Below, piece after piece: positions 17,908 through 26,885 of a stretch of DNA of 32,737 nucleotides (position 1 is its first letter; the number at the start of each line of letters is the position of its first letter). Below the pieces are notes generated by a model that worked only from the letters and a program-made list of their open reading frames with translations, did no database searches and had not been told where the DNA came from. Source of the DNA: Candidatus Accumulibacter necessarius (GTDB taxonomy: Bacteria; Pseudomonadota; Gammaproteobacteria; Burkholderiales; Rhodocyclaceae); assembly GCA_017302435.1 (NCBI GenBank), contig JAFLDL010000051.1, forward strand, positions 1 to 32,737, given 5' to 3'. The translations under genes and the position numbers were made by a program.

Positions 17908-18243
17908 TCAGACTGAAACGTCAAGCGCAGCGTCACCGGCAATGACGTCAACGCGAATCTCGGTGTAATTCTGGCGATGTCCCTGATGCTTCTGCGAGTG
18001 CTTCCGACGACGCATCTTGAATATCCGGACCTTGTCGTGGCGGCCATGTGAAAGCACCGTGGCTCTTACCGTGGCGCCGACGACGATCGGTGTGCCGACC
18101 TGCACGGTGTCACCTTCGCCAACCATGAGAACTTGGTCAAGGGTGACCTCAGCGCCAACTGCTGCCGGTATCTGTTCTATTTTCAATTTTTCGCCGCTGA
18201 CAACCCGATACTGCTTGCCCCCGGTTTTTATGACCGCGTACAT
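17908..18243 (-). CDS. rplU: 50S ribosomal protein L21
   Basis: The 111-residue product begins [23 protein letters not shown] and carries the [21 protein letters not shown] signature region of L21 near the C-terminus. The ATG at 18243 matches the family start; eight extra in-frame codons upstream do not. The C-terminus is about eight residues longer than the 103-residue E. coli protein. It is first in the rplU-rpmA-obgE-proB cluster and has its own promoter. Confidence 0.97.
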   Translation of the reverse strand: MYAVIKTGGKQYRVVSGEKLKIEQIPAAVGAEVTLDQVLMVGEGDTVQVGTPIVVGATVRATVLSHGRHDKVRIFKMRRRKHSQKHQGHRQNYTEIRVDVIAGDAALDVSV

Positions 18244-18287
18244 GTTGGACTCCAAATAGCTAGACAATATGAAGCGAAGGACCGCCG

Positions 18288-18316
18288 ATGATACGTTCTT
18301 TTCCTGGGCTCGTCAA
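18288..18316 (-). promoter_or_regulatory. Sigma-70 promoter for rplU-rpmA
   Basis: On the minus strand TTGACG (18311-18316) and TATCAT (18288-18293) are exactly 17 bases apart, predicting a start near 18281 and a leader of about 38 nt before rplU. Confidence 0.75.
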
Positions 18317-18347
18317 AGGGTTTGCGATGCTCCCGAGAATCCCTTGC

Positions 18348-18376
18348 TTGACGCAGGACATGCCGGCGCCTAAGAT
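18348..18376 (+). promoter_or_regulatory. Sigma-70 promoter for the polyprenyl diphosphate synthase gene
   Basis: TTGACG (18348-18353) and TAAGAT (18371-18376) are exactly 17 bases apart. The predicted start near 18383 leaves a leader of about 20 nt before the GTG at 18404. It points away from the rplU promoter; the two -35 elements lie 31 bases apart. Confidence 0.65.
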
Positions 18377-18403
18377 CCTCGGGTTTTTGTGCCAAGGTGC
18401 AGT

Positions 18404-19375
18404 GTGGTGAGAAAGCAGCAGTTCTACAACCTGATCGGATCGGATATGAAGGCTGTTGACGCGGTAATCCGCCAGCGTTTGCATTCCGATGTCGTTCTCG
18501 TGCGGCAGGTGGCGGAGTACATCGTTCAGAGCGGTGGCAAGAGACTGCGTCCGGCATTGGTCCTGCTCTCGGCCGGCGCGCTGGGTTATCGCGGTACGCA
18601 TCATCACGAACTGGCGGCGGTGATCGAGTTCATCCACACGGCCACCTTGTTGCATGATGATGTGGTCGATGCTTCAGACCTGCGGCGCGGCCGACAGACC
18701 GCCAATGCGATGTTTGGCAACTCGGCCAGCGTGCTGGTTGGCGACTTCCTGTATTCGCGGGCCTTTCAGATGATGGTTGCAGTCAATGATATGCGCATCA
18801 TGCGGGTCTTGTCAGATGCGACGAACGTCATCGCCGAGGGCGAGGTACTGCAGTTGATGAACTGCCATGACGCAGATCTCGACGAGACGGGTTACCTGCA
18901 GGTTATTCGCTACAAGACGGCGAAGCTGTTCGAGGCCGCAGCGCAAGTTGGTGCGATCATTGGCGGAGCCAGTATGGCCATTGAGCAGGCGATGGCCATT
19001 TACGGCGCGCACCTGGGGACCGCGTTCCAGTTGATTGATGACGTGCTTGACTATTCGGGTGCCGAGGTGGAGACGGGCAAGCATCTGGGTGACGATCTGG
19101 CTGAAGGCAAGCCAACACTGCCTCTGATTTTCGTCTTGAAAAACGGGAATGCAGACCAGGTTGCTAGTGTGCGGCGCGCGATAGAAAATGGCGGACGCGA
19201 TGATCTACCCGAGGTCCTGGCGGCCATTCGTGGGACCGGGGCGCTTGAATATGCAAAACGGAAGGCTGCGACCGAGGCACAGCATGCTGCCGTTGCCCTC
19301 GAACTCGTACCGGCTTCTCAATACAAGGATTCCTTGTTAGAATTATGCCTCTTCGCGGTTGCTAGGACCCATTAG
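18404..19375 (+). CDS. ispB: Octaprenyl (polyprenyl) diphosphate synthase
   Basis: The 323-residue product is a long-chain trans-prenyl transferase that makes the ubiquinone side chain. It has the first aspartate-rich motif as LLHDDVVDASDLRRGR, with GGKRLRPALVLL before it, and the second as LIDDVLDYSG. Opening residues (VRKQQFYNLIGSDMKAVDAVIRQRLHSDV) fit IspB of betaproteobacteria. The GTG at 18404 is chosen because AAGG lies a few bases upstream and the predicted promoter start is at 18383; a GTG at 18389 is too close to it. The gene lies divergent from rplU, as in E. coli. Confidence 0.93.
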   Translation: MVRKQQFYNLIGSDMKAVDAVIRQRLHSDVVLVRQVAEYIVQSGGKRLRPALVLLSAGALGYRGTHHHELAAVIEFIHTATLLHDDVVDASDLRRGRQTANAMFGNSASVLVGDFLYSRAFQMMVAVNDMRIMRVLSDATNVIAEGEVLQLMNCHDADLDETGYLQVIRYKTAKLFEAAAQVGAIIGGASMAIEQAMAIYGAHLGTAFQLIDDVLDYSGAEVETGKHLGDDLAEGKPTLPLIFVLKNGNADQVASVRRAIENGGRDDLPEVLAAIRGTGALEYAKRKAATEAQHAAVALELVPASQYKDSLLELCLFAVARTH

Positions 19376-19393
19376 CGCCGTTGTCGCTTCGGT

Positions 19394-19470
<77 letters not shown>

Positions 19471-19510
19471 ACCGTTGCTCCTCCTGTTTTCCTCCATTTG
19501 TTCTGCAAGG

Positions 19511-19526
19511 GTAGGCCTGCGCCTAC
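19511..19526. repeat. Small inverted repeat after tRNA-Pro
   Basis: GTAGGC and GCCTAC flank a four-base loop, about 40 bases past the tRNA end. It has no T run and may only be a processing or 3'-end structure. Confidence 0.3.
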
Positions 19527-19610
19527 GGCGTTCCCTTGTCCGCTGCCTGCCTCAGTCCGCTGTACTCCTGGCTTCTGCTATGCTTGAGAACTCTGCGGGA
19601 CTTTGTGGAA

Positions 19611-19838
19611 ATGACGAAATACCTATTGCTGGCGGGACTGGTTCTTTTTGTCTGGTGGGCTTGGCGAAAGGCGCGAACGAAACGGGGCGCGGCTTCACAG
19701 CCCATGCGGGAGGTCGAGCGCATGGTGGAGTGTGCCCACTGTGGTGTCAATCAGCCGGTGAGTGAGAGCATTCTGGCCAATCATCGCTACTACTGCTGTG
19801 CTGCGCATTTTCGTCAAGCCCAGTCCGACGACGGCTGA
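19611..19838 (+). CDS. PP0621-family small membrane-anchored zinc-ribbon protein
   Basis: The 75-residue protein starts with one transmembrane segment (YLLLAGLVLFVWWAWRK) followed by a basic linker and a C-terminal metal-binding part, MVECAHCGVNQP...YYCCAAHF, with a CxxC pair and a later CC/H group that would bind zinc. This arrangement is that of the PP0621 family, often encoded next to pilS-pilR in betaproteobacteria. Function unknown. The ATG at 19611 is chosen since it places the membrane segment at the N-terminus; upstream in-frame codons lack family character. pilS starts seven bases after its stop. Confidence 0.8.
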   Translation: MTKYLLLAGLVLFVWWAWRKARTKRGAASQPMREVERMVECAHCGVNQPVSESILANHRYYCCAAHFRQAQSDDG

Positions 19839-19844
19839 CTGGCC

Positions 19845-21431
19845 ATGCTGACCACGGTGGCTGGCGCGGAACGCTTCTCCGAGACTCACTGGAAGTCACT
19901 CCGCTACTTTAGTCTCTACCGCTGCGCGGTTGCGACGCTTCTTTTCTTCGCCGCGCTGTTGTACCCGTCAGCTTTTCCCGTATCTATCGCGCATCAGGGT
20001 TTGCCGCATCTGGCCCTGGCTGGCCTATACCTGGCGAGTGCCGTGCTGGCGGTTGTCCTGGCTTATCGTCATCGCCAGGGCTACAGCATGCAGTTGACCG
20101 CAAGCGTGCTGGTCGACGTGGTGGTGATGACTCTGCTGATTCATGTCGGTGGTGGCCTGGGCAGCGGTTTTGGCTCAATGCTGTTGGTGACGTTGGCTGG
20201 CGCTGGCCTGGTCGGCCAAGGCAGTCTGGTGCTGTTTTATGCGGCCATGGCCACTCTCTCGATTCTGTTCGAGCAGTCCTACCGGGCATTGCAGCACGAG
20301 TTCGACGCAGCCGGGTTCTTTCATGCCGGGCTATTCTGTGCCGGGTTCTTTGCGGTTGCCATCTGCGCCCGGCTGTTGGCACGGCGGGTGATCGCCAACG
20401 AGGCGCTGGCGCGTCAGCGTGGCATTGACCTGAACAACCAGACCGTGATCAGCCAGCGCGTGATCGAGGAGATGCAGGATGGCGTCCTCGTGCTCAGCCG
20501 AGACGGCCGGGTAAGACAAAGCAACCCACGTGCCAGGGAGTTACTGGGATCAAATGGCAGTAGCGAGGTCTTGTTGCCGGAGTATTCGCCAGAGTTGGCG
20601 CGGGGTTTTGCTGATTGGTGTCGGGATGGCAGTGAAGATGCCATGCTTGTGCAGGTGGCGGCGAACCAAATGCAGTTGCGCGCACGGTTTGTTGGTACAG
20701 CGAGCACGGAGCGCGACGTCCTTGTTTTTCTGGAGAATATGAGTCGCCTGCGCGAGCAGGCGCAGCAAATCAAACTGGCCGCCCTTGGCCGGCTGACCGC
20801 CAGTATTGCGCACGAGATCCGTAATCCGCTTTCGGCCATAAGTCATGCCGGCGAGTTGATGCGAGAAGAGCGACGCGGCGAGCTGCATGAGCGCCTGTTG
20901 CGCATCGTCCTGGACAATAGCCAGCGTCTGGAGCGCATCGTAAGTGACGTCCTGGAGCTAGGGCGCCGAGATCGTGTTTACCGTGAATTGATCGACCTGA
21001 GAGAAATGCTGCCATCCTTTGTCGAACAATACCTGGTCAAGGAGAACGTGCCGGCCGACGTGATCCGCCTTGAGTTGTCGGGCTTGGCTACCCTTTGTTT
21101 CGATCGTTCCCATTTTCATCAGGTGCTGTGGAACCTGTTGAGCAACGCGCTGCGTCACTCGCAGGTTTTGGCTGGAAGCGTTCGCATGCTGGTCTTTAAT
21201 GCGAAGGTCGATGGTCAGGTGGAACTGCATGTGATCGACGATGGAGAGGGTGTGGGCGACGAGTGGCGGGAACAGATCTTCGAGCCCTTCTTCACCACAC
21301 ACCATAGGGGTACTGGTCTGGGTCTCTATATTGCCCGCGAGTTGTGTGACGCGAATGGCGCACAACTCGAATTGCTGAGTCCTGGGCCAGGTGCGGATTT
21401 TCGTGTATTGGGGAGGGCTGTCGGGTGTTGA
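19845..21431 (+). CDS. pilS: Sensor histidine kinase PilS
   Basis: PilS is the membrane sensor that controls type IV pilin transcription through PilR. The 528-residue product has about six N-terminal transmembrane segments (roughly 25-185), a PAS-like segment (about 205-300, EEMQDGVLVLSRDGRVRQSNPRA), a HisKA domain with H-box ASIAHEIRNPLSAI (phospho-acceptor His323) and a HATPase domain with N box NLLSNALRHS, G1 DDGEGVG and G2 RGTGLGLYIA. All catalytic boxes are intact. Its last seven bases overlap the pilR start. Pilin genes are not in the window. Confidence 0.92.
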   Translation: MLTTVAGAERFSETHWKSLRYFSLYRCAVATLLFFAALLYPSAFPVSIAHQGLPHLALAGLYLASAVLAVVLAYRHRQGYSMQLTASVLVDVVVMTLLIHVGGGLGSGFGSMLLVTLAGAGLVGQGSLVLFYAAMATLSILFEQSYRALQHEFDAAGFFHAGLFCAGFFAVAICARLLARRVIANEALARQRGIDLNNQTVISQRVIEEMQDGVLVLSRDGRVRQSNPRARELLGSNGSSEVLLPEYSPELARGFADWCRDGSEDAMLVQVAANQMQLRARFVGTASTERDVLVFLENMSRLREQAQQIKLAALGRLTASIAHEIRNPLSAISHAGELMREERRGELHERLLRIVLDNSQRLERIVSDVLELGRRDRVYRELIDLREMLPSFVEQYLVKENVPADVIRLELSGLATLCFDRSHFHQVLWNLLSNALRHSQVLAGSVRMLVFNAKVDGQVELHVIDDGEGVGDEWREQIFEPFFTTHHRGTGLGLYIARELCDANGAQLELLSPGPGADFRVLGRAVGC

Positions 21432-22795
21432 CAGGCAAGGTGGAACGTCGTCCTCGCGGCGACCTGGCACGTGTGCTGGTAATCGACGATGAGGCGGATA
21501 TTCGCGAGCTGCTCGATCTGACTGTAGCTCGTATGGGGCTCTCGGCCGACTGCGCGGCAAGTGTGGCGCAGGCGCGCCAGTTGCTCGAACAGCAGCGCTA
21601 TCAACTGTGTTTGACCGATATGCGCCTCCCTGACGGCGAGGGGTTGGAGATCGTCCGGCTGATCTCGGAGCGCTACGGCGAGACGCCGGTGGCGGTGATC
21701 ACTGCCTTCGGCAATGCCCAGAATGCGGTCGCTGCACTCAAAGCAGGCGCTTTTGACTATCTCGCCAAGCCGGTGGCGCTCGAGCAATTGCGCAGCCTGA
21801 TCAAGTCGGCACTCAACCTGCCTCGTCGCAACGGAGCGGTGGACGGTAACCAACCAGCCGGCAGTGCGACACAACTGATCGGGCACTCGCCTGCCATTGA
21901 ACATGTCCGAGAAACGATCGACAAACTCGCCCGTAGCCAGGCGCCTGTCTACATCTCCGGTGAGTCGGGTACTGGAAAGGAGCTCGCAGCCCGCCTGATT
22001 CATGACCAAAGTGCGCGCCGCGCCGCGCCCTTTATTCCGGTGAACTGTGGGGCAATTCCGGAGAACCTGATGGAGAGCGAGTTCTTTGGTTATCGCAAGG
22101 GTGCTTTTACTGGTGCGGATAGCGAGCGTGACGGCTTCTTCCAGGCTGCGCAAGGGGGGACACTGTTTCTCGATGAGGTCGCTGACCTGCCACTGGTCAT
22201 GCAGGTCAAGTTGCTGCGGGCCATTCAGGAAAAGAAGGTACGCAAGGTCGGCAGCACAGTCGAAGAATCTGTCGACGTGCGCATAATCTCGGCGACCCAT
22301 CGGTTGCTGAAGGACTGTGTGGATGCCGGAACCTTTCGCCAGGATCTCTATTACCGCGTCAACGTCATCGAACTCAAGATGCCGCCGCTACGTGAACGCC
22401 GCGAGGATGTTCAACCCCTCGTAGAGGCCCTGCTGGTTCGACTCTGCGGAGCGGAGCCTCCACGCCTTGAGCTGCAATCAATAAAGGCGCTGGAAGCCTA
22501 TAGCTTTCCTGGAAATGTGCGGGAACTCGAAAACATCCTGGAACGGGCTACAGCGCTGTGTAACGACAATACAGTGGTTCTCGATGATCTGCAGCTCGCG
22601 CCTGCCTTGGTTGTCACTGACAGCCAAGGCAGGGAGGGTGAGGCACTTGACGACTACCTGAACCGGCTCGAAAAGCAGGCAATCCTCGAAGCATTGGCCA
22701 AGACGGCTTTCAACCGGACGGCTGCGGCGAGGCTGCTTGGCGTCAGCTTTCGTTCGCTACGCTATCGCATCGAGCGGCTCGGAATCGAGGAGTGA
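21425..22795 (+). CDS. pilR: Sigma-54-dependent response regulator PilR
   Basis: The 456-residue product has a receiver domain with VLVIDDE and the phospho-acceptor Asp65 in LTDMRLPDG, a sigma-54 AAA+ domain with Walker A GESGTGKE, the sigma-54 contact loop GAFTGA and Walker B TLFLDEVADLP, and a C-terminal Fis-type helix-turn-helix (NRTAAARLLGVSFRSLRYRIERL). It activates RpoN promoters, classically pilA. The GTG start at 21425 overlaps pilS by seven bases, and the stop overlaps the ampD start (GTGA). Confidence 0.94.
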   Translation: MLTGKVERRPRGDLARVLVIDDEADIRELLDLTVARMGLSADCAASVAQARQLLEQQRYQLCLTDMRLPDGEGLEIVRLISERYGETPVAVITAFGNAQNAVAALKAGAFDYLAKPVALEQLRSLIKSALNLPRRNGAVDGNQPAGSATQLIGHSPAIEHVRETIDKLARSQAPVYISGESGTGKELAARLIHDQSARRAAPFIPVNCGAIPENLMESEFFGYRKGAFTGADSERDGFFQAAQGGTLFLDEVADLPLVMQVKLLRAIQEKKVRKVGSTVEESVDVRIISATHRLLKDCVDAGTFRQDLYYRVNVIELKMPPLRERREDVQPLVEALLVRLCGAEPPRLELQSIKALEAYSFPGNVRELENILERATALCNDNTVVLDDLQLAPALVVTDSQGREGEALDDYLNRLEKQAILEALAKTAFNRTAAARLLGVSFRSLRYRIERLGIEE

Positions 22796-23373
22796 ATTCG
22801 TCGCGTAATTCTGCCAACTCAGCGATCGGGGATGACGGATGGCTCGAAGGCGTACAGCGTATTCGGTCGCCCAACCAGGACGAGCGGCCACCGGGCGAAC
22901 TTGTCTCGCTGATCGTGGTTCATGCCATCAGCCTGCCGCCGGGGCAGTTCGGTGGTGACGGGATCGTGCAGTTGTTCACCAACCGGCTTGATCCGGCTGC
23001 TCATCCCTATTTTGTGAAGATCAGCGGTTTGCAGGTCTCGGCCCATTTTCTTGTTCGAAGAGATGGTCAGTTGATCCAGTTTGTCTCATGCCAGCAGCGC
23101 GCCTGGCATGCCGGCCTTTCTTCCTGGCAGGGGAGAGTACGCTGCAACGACTTCTCGCTCGGTATCGAACTGGAGGGCTGTGACGAGTTGCCGTTCGAGG
23201 AGGTGCAGTACGTCTGCCTGGTGGACCTGCTTCAGCGACTGTGTGCGCGCTACCCGATAGAGGCGGTGGTCGGTCACAGTGATGTTTCTCCAGGGCGAAA
23301 GACCGACCCCGGGCCCGGCTTCGACTGGCAGCGCCTCAGGGTGATGGGGAAGTTGCCCCGGGCTTTGCGCTGA
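22792..23373 (+). CDS. ampD: 1,6-anhydro-N-acetylmuramyl-L-alanine amidase AmpD
   Basis: AmpD cleaves the peptide from anhydro-muropeptides during cytoplasmic peptidoglycan recycling. The 193-residue product shows the amidase_2 fold with the three zinc ligands: His44 (VVHAIS), His162 (VGHSDVSPGRK) and Asp172 (KTDPGPGFDW). AWHAGLSSWQGR and NDFSLGIELEG are further family blocks. No signal peptide, as expected for the cytoplasmic enzyme. The GTG start overlaps the pilR stop by four bases, so it is translated as part of the pilS-pilR unit. Confidence 0.93.
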   Translation: MNSSRNSANSAIGDDGWLEGVQRIRSPNQDERPPGELVSLIVVHAISLPPGQFGGDGIVQLFTNRLDPAAHPYFVKISGLQVSAHFLVRRDGQLIQFVSCQQRAWHAGLSSWQGRVRCNDFSLGIELEGCDELPFEEVQYVCLVDLLQRLCARYPIEAVVGHSDVSPGRKTDPGPGFDWQRLRVMGKLPRALR

Positions 23374-23423
23374 GCGCCGCCGCATGTCGATCGAGTGCCA
23401 ATGAAGCGACCGCTGGAAAGGCC

Positions 23424-24584
23424 TCAGCCCAGAAAGCGGCGGATTCTGTCGACCGCCTCGGCAAGCCTTACAACATCGGTCGTATAAGCGAACCGCAGAT
23501 GTTTTTCCGGCGCATTGCTGCCGAAATCCAGGCCCGGTGTGACCGCGACTCCTGCCGTATCCAGGAGGTCGCGAGCGAAGCGATCACTGTTGACGGTCAA
23601 TTCGCTGCAATTGACGTAGAGGTAGAAGGCGCCGTCCGGTCTTGCAGCGATGCGAAAACCCAGAGCCTCCAGAGCAGGTGCCAGGAAGTCCCGCCGTTTC
23701 TGGAACTCGCTGCGCCGTGCTTCAAGGATGTTGATGGTCGCCGGCGTGAAGGCGGCGAGCGCGGCGTGCTGCGCCGGTGTCGATGGTGAGATGAAGAGAT
23801 TCTGGGCCAGCTTTTCAATGTCGCGGACGAAGCGTTCGGGGACAACCAGCCAACCTAGTCGCCAGCCAGTCATGTTGAAATACTTGGAGAAGCTTTGCAC
23901 GACGAAGATATCGTCACCGAACTGCAGGGCCGTCTGAGCGTCACGCTCATAGGTTAGCCCATGGTAGATCTCGTCGACGATCAGTTGCCCCTGACGCTGG
24001 CGAACGAACCCGCTGATGGCCGCCAGTTGGTCGTTACGCAGCATGCTTCCGGTAGGATTGGCCGGCGAGGCCAGCAGAGCCCCGGCCGAGCGTTCGGTCC
24101 AGTGTGCTTCGAGTGTTGCCGGGGTGGGTTGAAAGTTGCTTTCCGGGCCGACCGGAATACCTATCGGGATACCTTCAAAGCTCCGGATGAAATGACGATT
24201 ACACGGGTAGCCAGGATCGGAGAGCAGCCATTCGCTGCCCGGTTCGGTGAGGCAGGCCAGGGCCAGCAGCAGGGCGCCGGAGGCGCCGGCAGTCACCGCA
24301 ATACGTGCTGCGGGGATGCTGATTCCGTAGCGTGTCTGGTAGAAGTTGGCGATTGCACGACGCAGCTCGGGCAGACCGAGCGCTGGCGTGTAGAAGACGC
24401 GGCCGCTTTCGATGCTGGCCCGGGCGGCAGCGATTATTGGCCCGGGCGTCTGGAAATCGGGTTCACCGACTTCCATGTGAATGATGTTCCGACCCTCGGC
24501 TTCGAGTGCCCTGGCGCGCGCCATCAACTCCATGACTTGAAATGGGGCAATGTCGGCAAGGCGACTGGCAGGAAAGGTGGGCAT
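23424..24584 (-). CDS. PLP-dependent class I/II aminotransferase
   Basis: The 386-residue product is a fold-type I aminotransferase: IHMEVGEPDFQTP near the N-terminus, ASPANPTGSM (substrate-binding Asn), IVDEIYHGL (PLP Asp/Tyr) and the PLP-binding Lys234 in SFSKYFNMTGWRLGW, with a late LRFAY arginine for the substrate carboxylate. The overall style is that of aspartate/alanine aminotransferase-like enzymes; the substrate cannot be fixed from sequence. It lies downstream of pckG on the same strand but behind a strong terminator, so it probably uses its own promoter. It faces ampD with a 50-base gap. Confidence 0.88.
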   Translation of the reverse strand: MPTFPASRLADIAPFQVMELMARARALEAEGRNIIHMEVGEPDFQTPGPIIAAARASIESGRVFYTPALGLPELRRAIANFYQTRYGISIPAARIAVTAGASGALLLALACLTEPGSEWLLSDPGYPCNRHFIRSFEGIPIGIPVGPESNFQPTPATLEAHWTERSAGALLASPANPTGSMLRNDQLAAISGFVRQRQGQLIVDEIYHGLTYERDAQTALQFGDDIFVVQSFSKYFNMTGWRLGWLVVPERFVRDIEKLAQNLFISPSTPAQHAALAAFTPATINILEARRSEFQKRRDFLAPALEALGFRIAARPDGAFYLYVNCSELTVNSDRFARDLLDTAGVAVTPGLDFGSNAPEKHLRFAYTTDVVRLAEAVDRIRRFLG

Positions 24585-24644
24585 GGTTCAGTGATCACGG
24601 TTGTGGCGAAGCAGATAGTTTAACGACAGGGTGAACGTTGGGCG

Positions 24645-24671
24645 AAAAAAAGGCCGCCCAAAGGCGGCCTC
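24645..24671 (-). terminator. Strong intrinsic terminator after pckG
   Basis: On the minus strand AGGCCGCC and GGCGGCCT enclose a TTTG loop, followed by seven T residues. It lies about 20 bases past the pckG stop and isolates pckG from the aminotransferase gene. Confidence 0.92.
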
Positions 24672-24689
24672 CTTGATGGCAGAGAAAGC

Positions 24690-26528
24690 TCAGGCTGCCT
24701 GGAATTCCTTCTCGAACTTGTCGCGGACGTCAGCCAGCTTGGCTGGCAGCTTGTCGCCCATCTTCCCGAACCAGTCCTTCACGCCTTCGAGTTCGCTCAG
24801 CCAGGCCTGCTTGTCGAGGCTGGTGACACCGGCAAACTCTTCCTTGGAGAAGTCGGTGCCGGACCAGTCGAGGTCCTCGTAGTTGGGCATCCAGCCGAGG
24901 GTGGTTTCCCTGGCGGAGACTTTGCCTTCGCAGCGTTGGATGATCCATTTGAGAACCCTTGCATTGTCACCAAAGCCGGGCCACGCGAATTCGCCCTTCT
25001 CGTTCATGCGGAACCAGTTGACCATGAAGATTGGCACTGGCTGGTCGGTTGCTTTGCCCATCTTCAGCCAGTGGCTGTAGTAGTCAGCCATGTTGTAGCC
25101 GCAGAACGGCAGCATGGCGAACGGGTCACGCCTGACGACGCCCTGCTGGCCAAAAGCGGCAGCGGTCGTTTCGGAACCCAGCGTGGCGGCAGCATAAACG
25201 CCGTGCTCCCAATCACGAGTCTGGCAGACCAGCGGCACGGTCGAGGCACGACGGCCACCGAACAGGAAGGCCGAGATGGGAACCCCTTCCGTGCTCTGCC
25301 ACTGGTCGTCGATGCACGGGCACTGCGCCGCCGGAGCGGTGAAGCGGGAGTTCGGGTGAGCGGCCTTGGTGCCTTTCTCCTTCGCAATTTCAGGCGTCCA
25401 GTCGTTACCTTGCCAGTCGATCGCATGTGCGGGCGCCGGACCCATACCTTCCCACCAGACGTCGCCGTCATCGGTCAGTGCGACGTTGGTGAAGATGGTA
25501 TTCTCGGCGAGCGACGCCATGGCGTTGAAGTTGGTCTTGTCGTTGGTACCGGGGGCAACTCCGAAGAAACCAGCTTCCGGGTTGATCGCGTAGAGACGGG
25601 TGACGCCGTCCTTGTCCTTGCGCGGCTTGATCCAGGCAATGTCGTCGCCGATGGTGGTGATCTTCCAGCCGCTCAGGCTCTGCGGTGGTACCAGCATGGC
25701 GAAGTTGGTCTTGCCGCAGGCCGACGGGAAAGCAGCGGCGACGTAGTGCTTGTTGCCAGCGGGCGATTCGACGCCGAGGATCAGCATGTGTTCGGCCATC
25801 CAGCCATCGTCACGCGCCATGTTGGAAGCGATGCGCAGGGCCAGGCACTTCTTGCCGAGGAGCGCGTTGCCGCCGTAGCCCGAGCCGTAGGACCAGATTT
25901 CGCGGGTTTCGGGATAGTGCACGATGTACTTGGTGGTCGGGTTGCACGGCCAGCGCGGATCCTTCTGGCCCGGCTCCTTTGGGGCGCCAATCGAATGCAC
26001 GCAAGGAACGAAGACACCGTCGGTACCAAGGACCGGGAAGACGTCCTTGCCCATGCGGGTCATGATGCGCATGTTGACCACGACGTAGGCGCTGTCGGTG
26101 ATCTCGATGCCGATCTGGGCGATCGGTGAGCCGATCGGTCCCATCGAGAACGGGATGACGTACATCGTCCGACCCTTCATGCAGCCTTTGAACAGGCCGC
26201 TGAGGATTCCGCGCATCTTGGCCGGGTCTTCCCAGTTATTGGTCGGGCCGGCGTCTTCCTTTTTCTCAGAACAGATGTACGTGCGGTCTTCGACGCGGGC
26301 AACATCCGAAGGATCCGAAAAGGCCAGGAACGAGTTCTTGCGCTTCTTGAGCTTGATGAAGGTGCCTGCCTCGACCAGTTCGGCGCAGAGACGGTCGTAT
26401 TCTTCCTGCGAACCGTCAGCCCAGACAACCTGGGCTGGCTCGGTGAGTGCCGCGATTTCGGCAACCCATTTTTTCAGGCGTTCATGTTTGACGTAGTCGG
26501 GGGCATTGATGGAAACAGTCTGGTTCAT
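24690..26528 (-). CDS. pckG: Phosphoenolpyruvate carboxykinase (GTP)
   Basis: GTP-type PEP carboxykinase interconverts oxaloacetate and phosphoenolpyruvate. The 612-residue product has the P-loop [15 protein letters not shown] with the family's reactive Cys, the GTP-class [13 protein letters not shown] block, the [14 protein letters not shown] segment and a late [15 protein letters not shown]. It is complete. The ATG at 26528 is chosen; three extra codons upstream lead to a GTG without better signals. The gene is divergent from maeB, so the PEP-oxaloacetate and malate-pyruvate steps are placed back to back. A hairpin in its leader could affect expression. Confidence 0.96.
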   Translation of the reverse strand: MNQTVSINAPDYVKHERLKKWVAEIAALTEPAQVVWADGSQEEYDRLCAELVEAGTFIKLKKRKNSFLAFSDPSDVARVEDRTYICSEKKEDAGPTNNWEDPAKMRGILSGLFKGCMKGRTMYVIPFSMGPIGSPIAQIGIEITDSAYVVVNMRIMTRMGKDVFPVLGTDGVFVPCVHSIGAPKEPGQKDPRWPCNPTTKYIVHYPETREIWSYGSGYGGNALLGKKCLALRIASNMARDDGWMAEHMLILGVESPAGNKHYVAAAFPSACGKTNFAMLVPPQSLSGWKITTIGDDIAWIKPRKDKDGVTRLYAINPEAGFFGVAPGTNDKTNFNAMASLAENTIFTNVALTDDGDVWWEGMGPAPAHAIDWQGNDWTPEIAKEKGTKAAHPNSRFTAPAAQCPCIDDQWQSTEGVPISAFLFGGRRASTVPLVCQTRDWEHGVYAAATLGSETTAAAFGQQGVVRRDPFAMLPFCGYNMADYYSHWLKMGKATDQPVPIFMVNWFRMNEKGEFAWPGFGDNARVLKWIIQRCEGKVSARETTLGWMPNYEDLDWSGTDFSKEEFAGVTSLDKQAWLSELEGVKDWFGKMGDKLPAKLADVRDKFEKEFQAA

Positions 26529-26885
26529 GGTAATCACTCTCGAAGGAAGGTAGAGAAGCAGAAGTTACCGTGGAGCGGCGCGCGCAGAGCGAAAGCAAAA
26601 GGGCTGGGAGCCGTAATAGTTTTTCCAGCCCAGTCGGGTGCGACGCGTCGGTCGCGGCTGGCGATAAACAAGCCTCGTGCAGGGGTGTGATACAGCATGC
26701 TAGGCGTTGGTGCTACAAGTCTGTGAGAGTTTGTGTAATTATGCCACAGGTCCGACCAACGCTCACGGTCCACCGAAAGTGTCGTTCTGGTGAAAGGCCT
26801 TGGCAATGTTTCTGAGATGTCATCGCTTGACAGTCGGCTACCCAGCGCAGCTGCCATGGCCCGATAGTCGCAAGGAGAGTGAAGA
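26529..26885. other. Divergent pckG-maeB intergenic region
   Basis: About 357 bases without a credible gene. It holds a 7-bp inverted repeat at 26601-26631 and an AT-rich segment near 26735-26750 (GTGTAATTATG) that could contain a -10 element for either strand. No clear -35/-10 pair was found for either gene. Confidence 0.45.
26601..26631 (-). repeat. Inverted repeat in the pckG leader, weak attenuator-like
   Basis: GGGCTGG and CCAGCCC form a perfect 7-bp stem with a 17-base loop. On the minus strand, toward pckG, the stem is followed by only four T residues. It lies about 70 bases before the pckG start, so it may be a weak attenuator, an mRNA-stability hairpin or an operator. Confidence 0.4.

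Noticed and set aside
24936-26129. 397-residue plus-strand open frame opposite pckG
   Set aside because: Antisense shadow of a complete, well-matched PEP carboxykinase in high-GC DNA.
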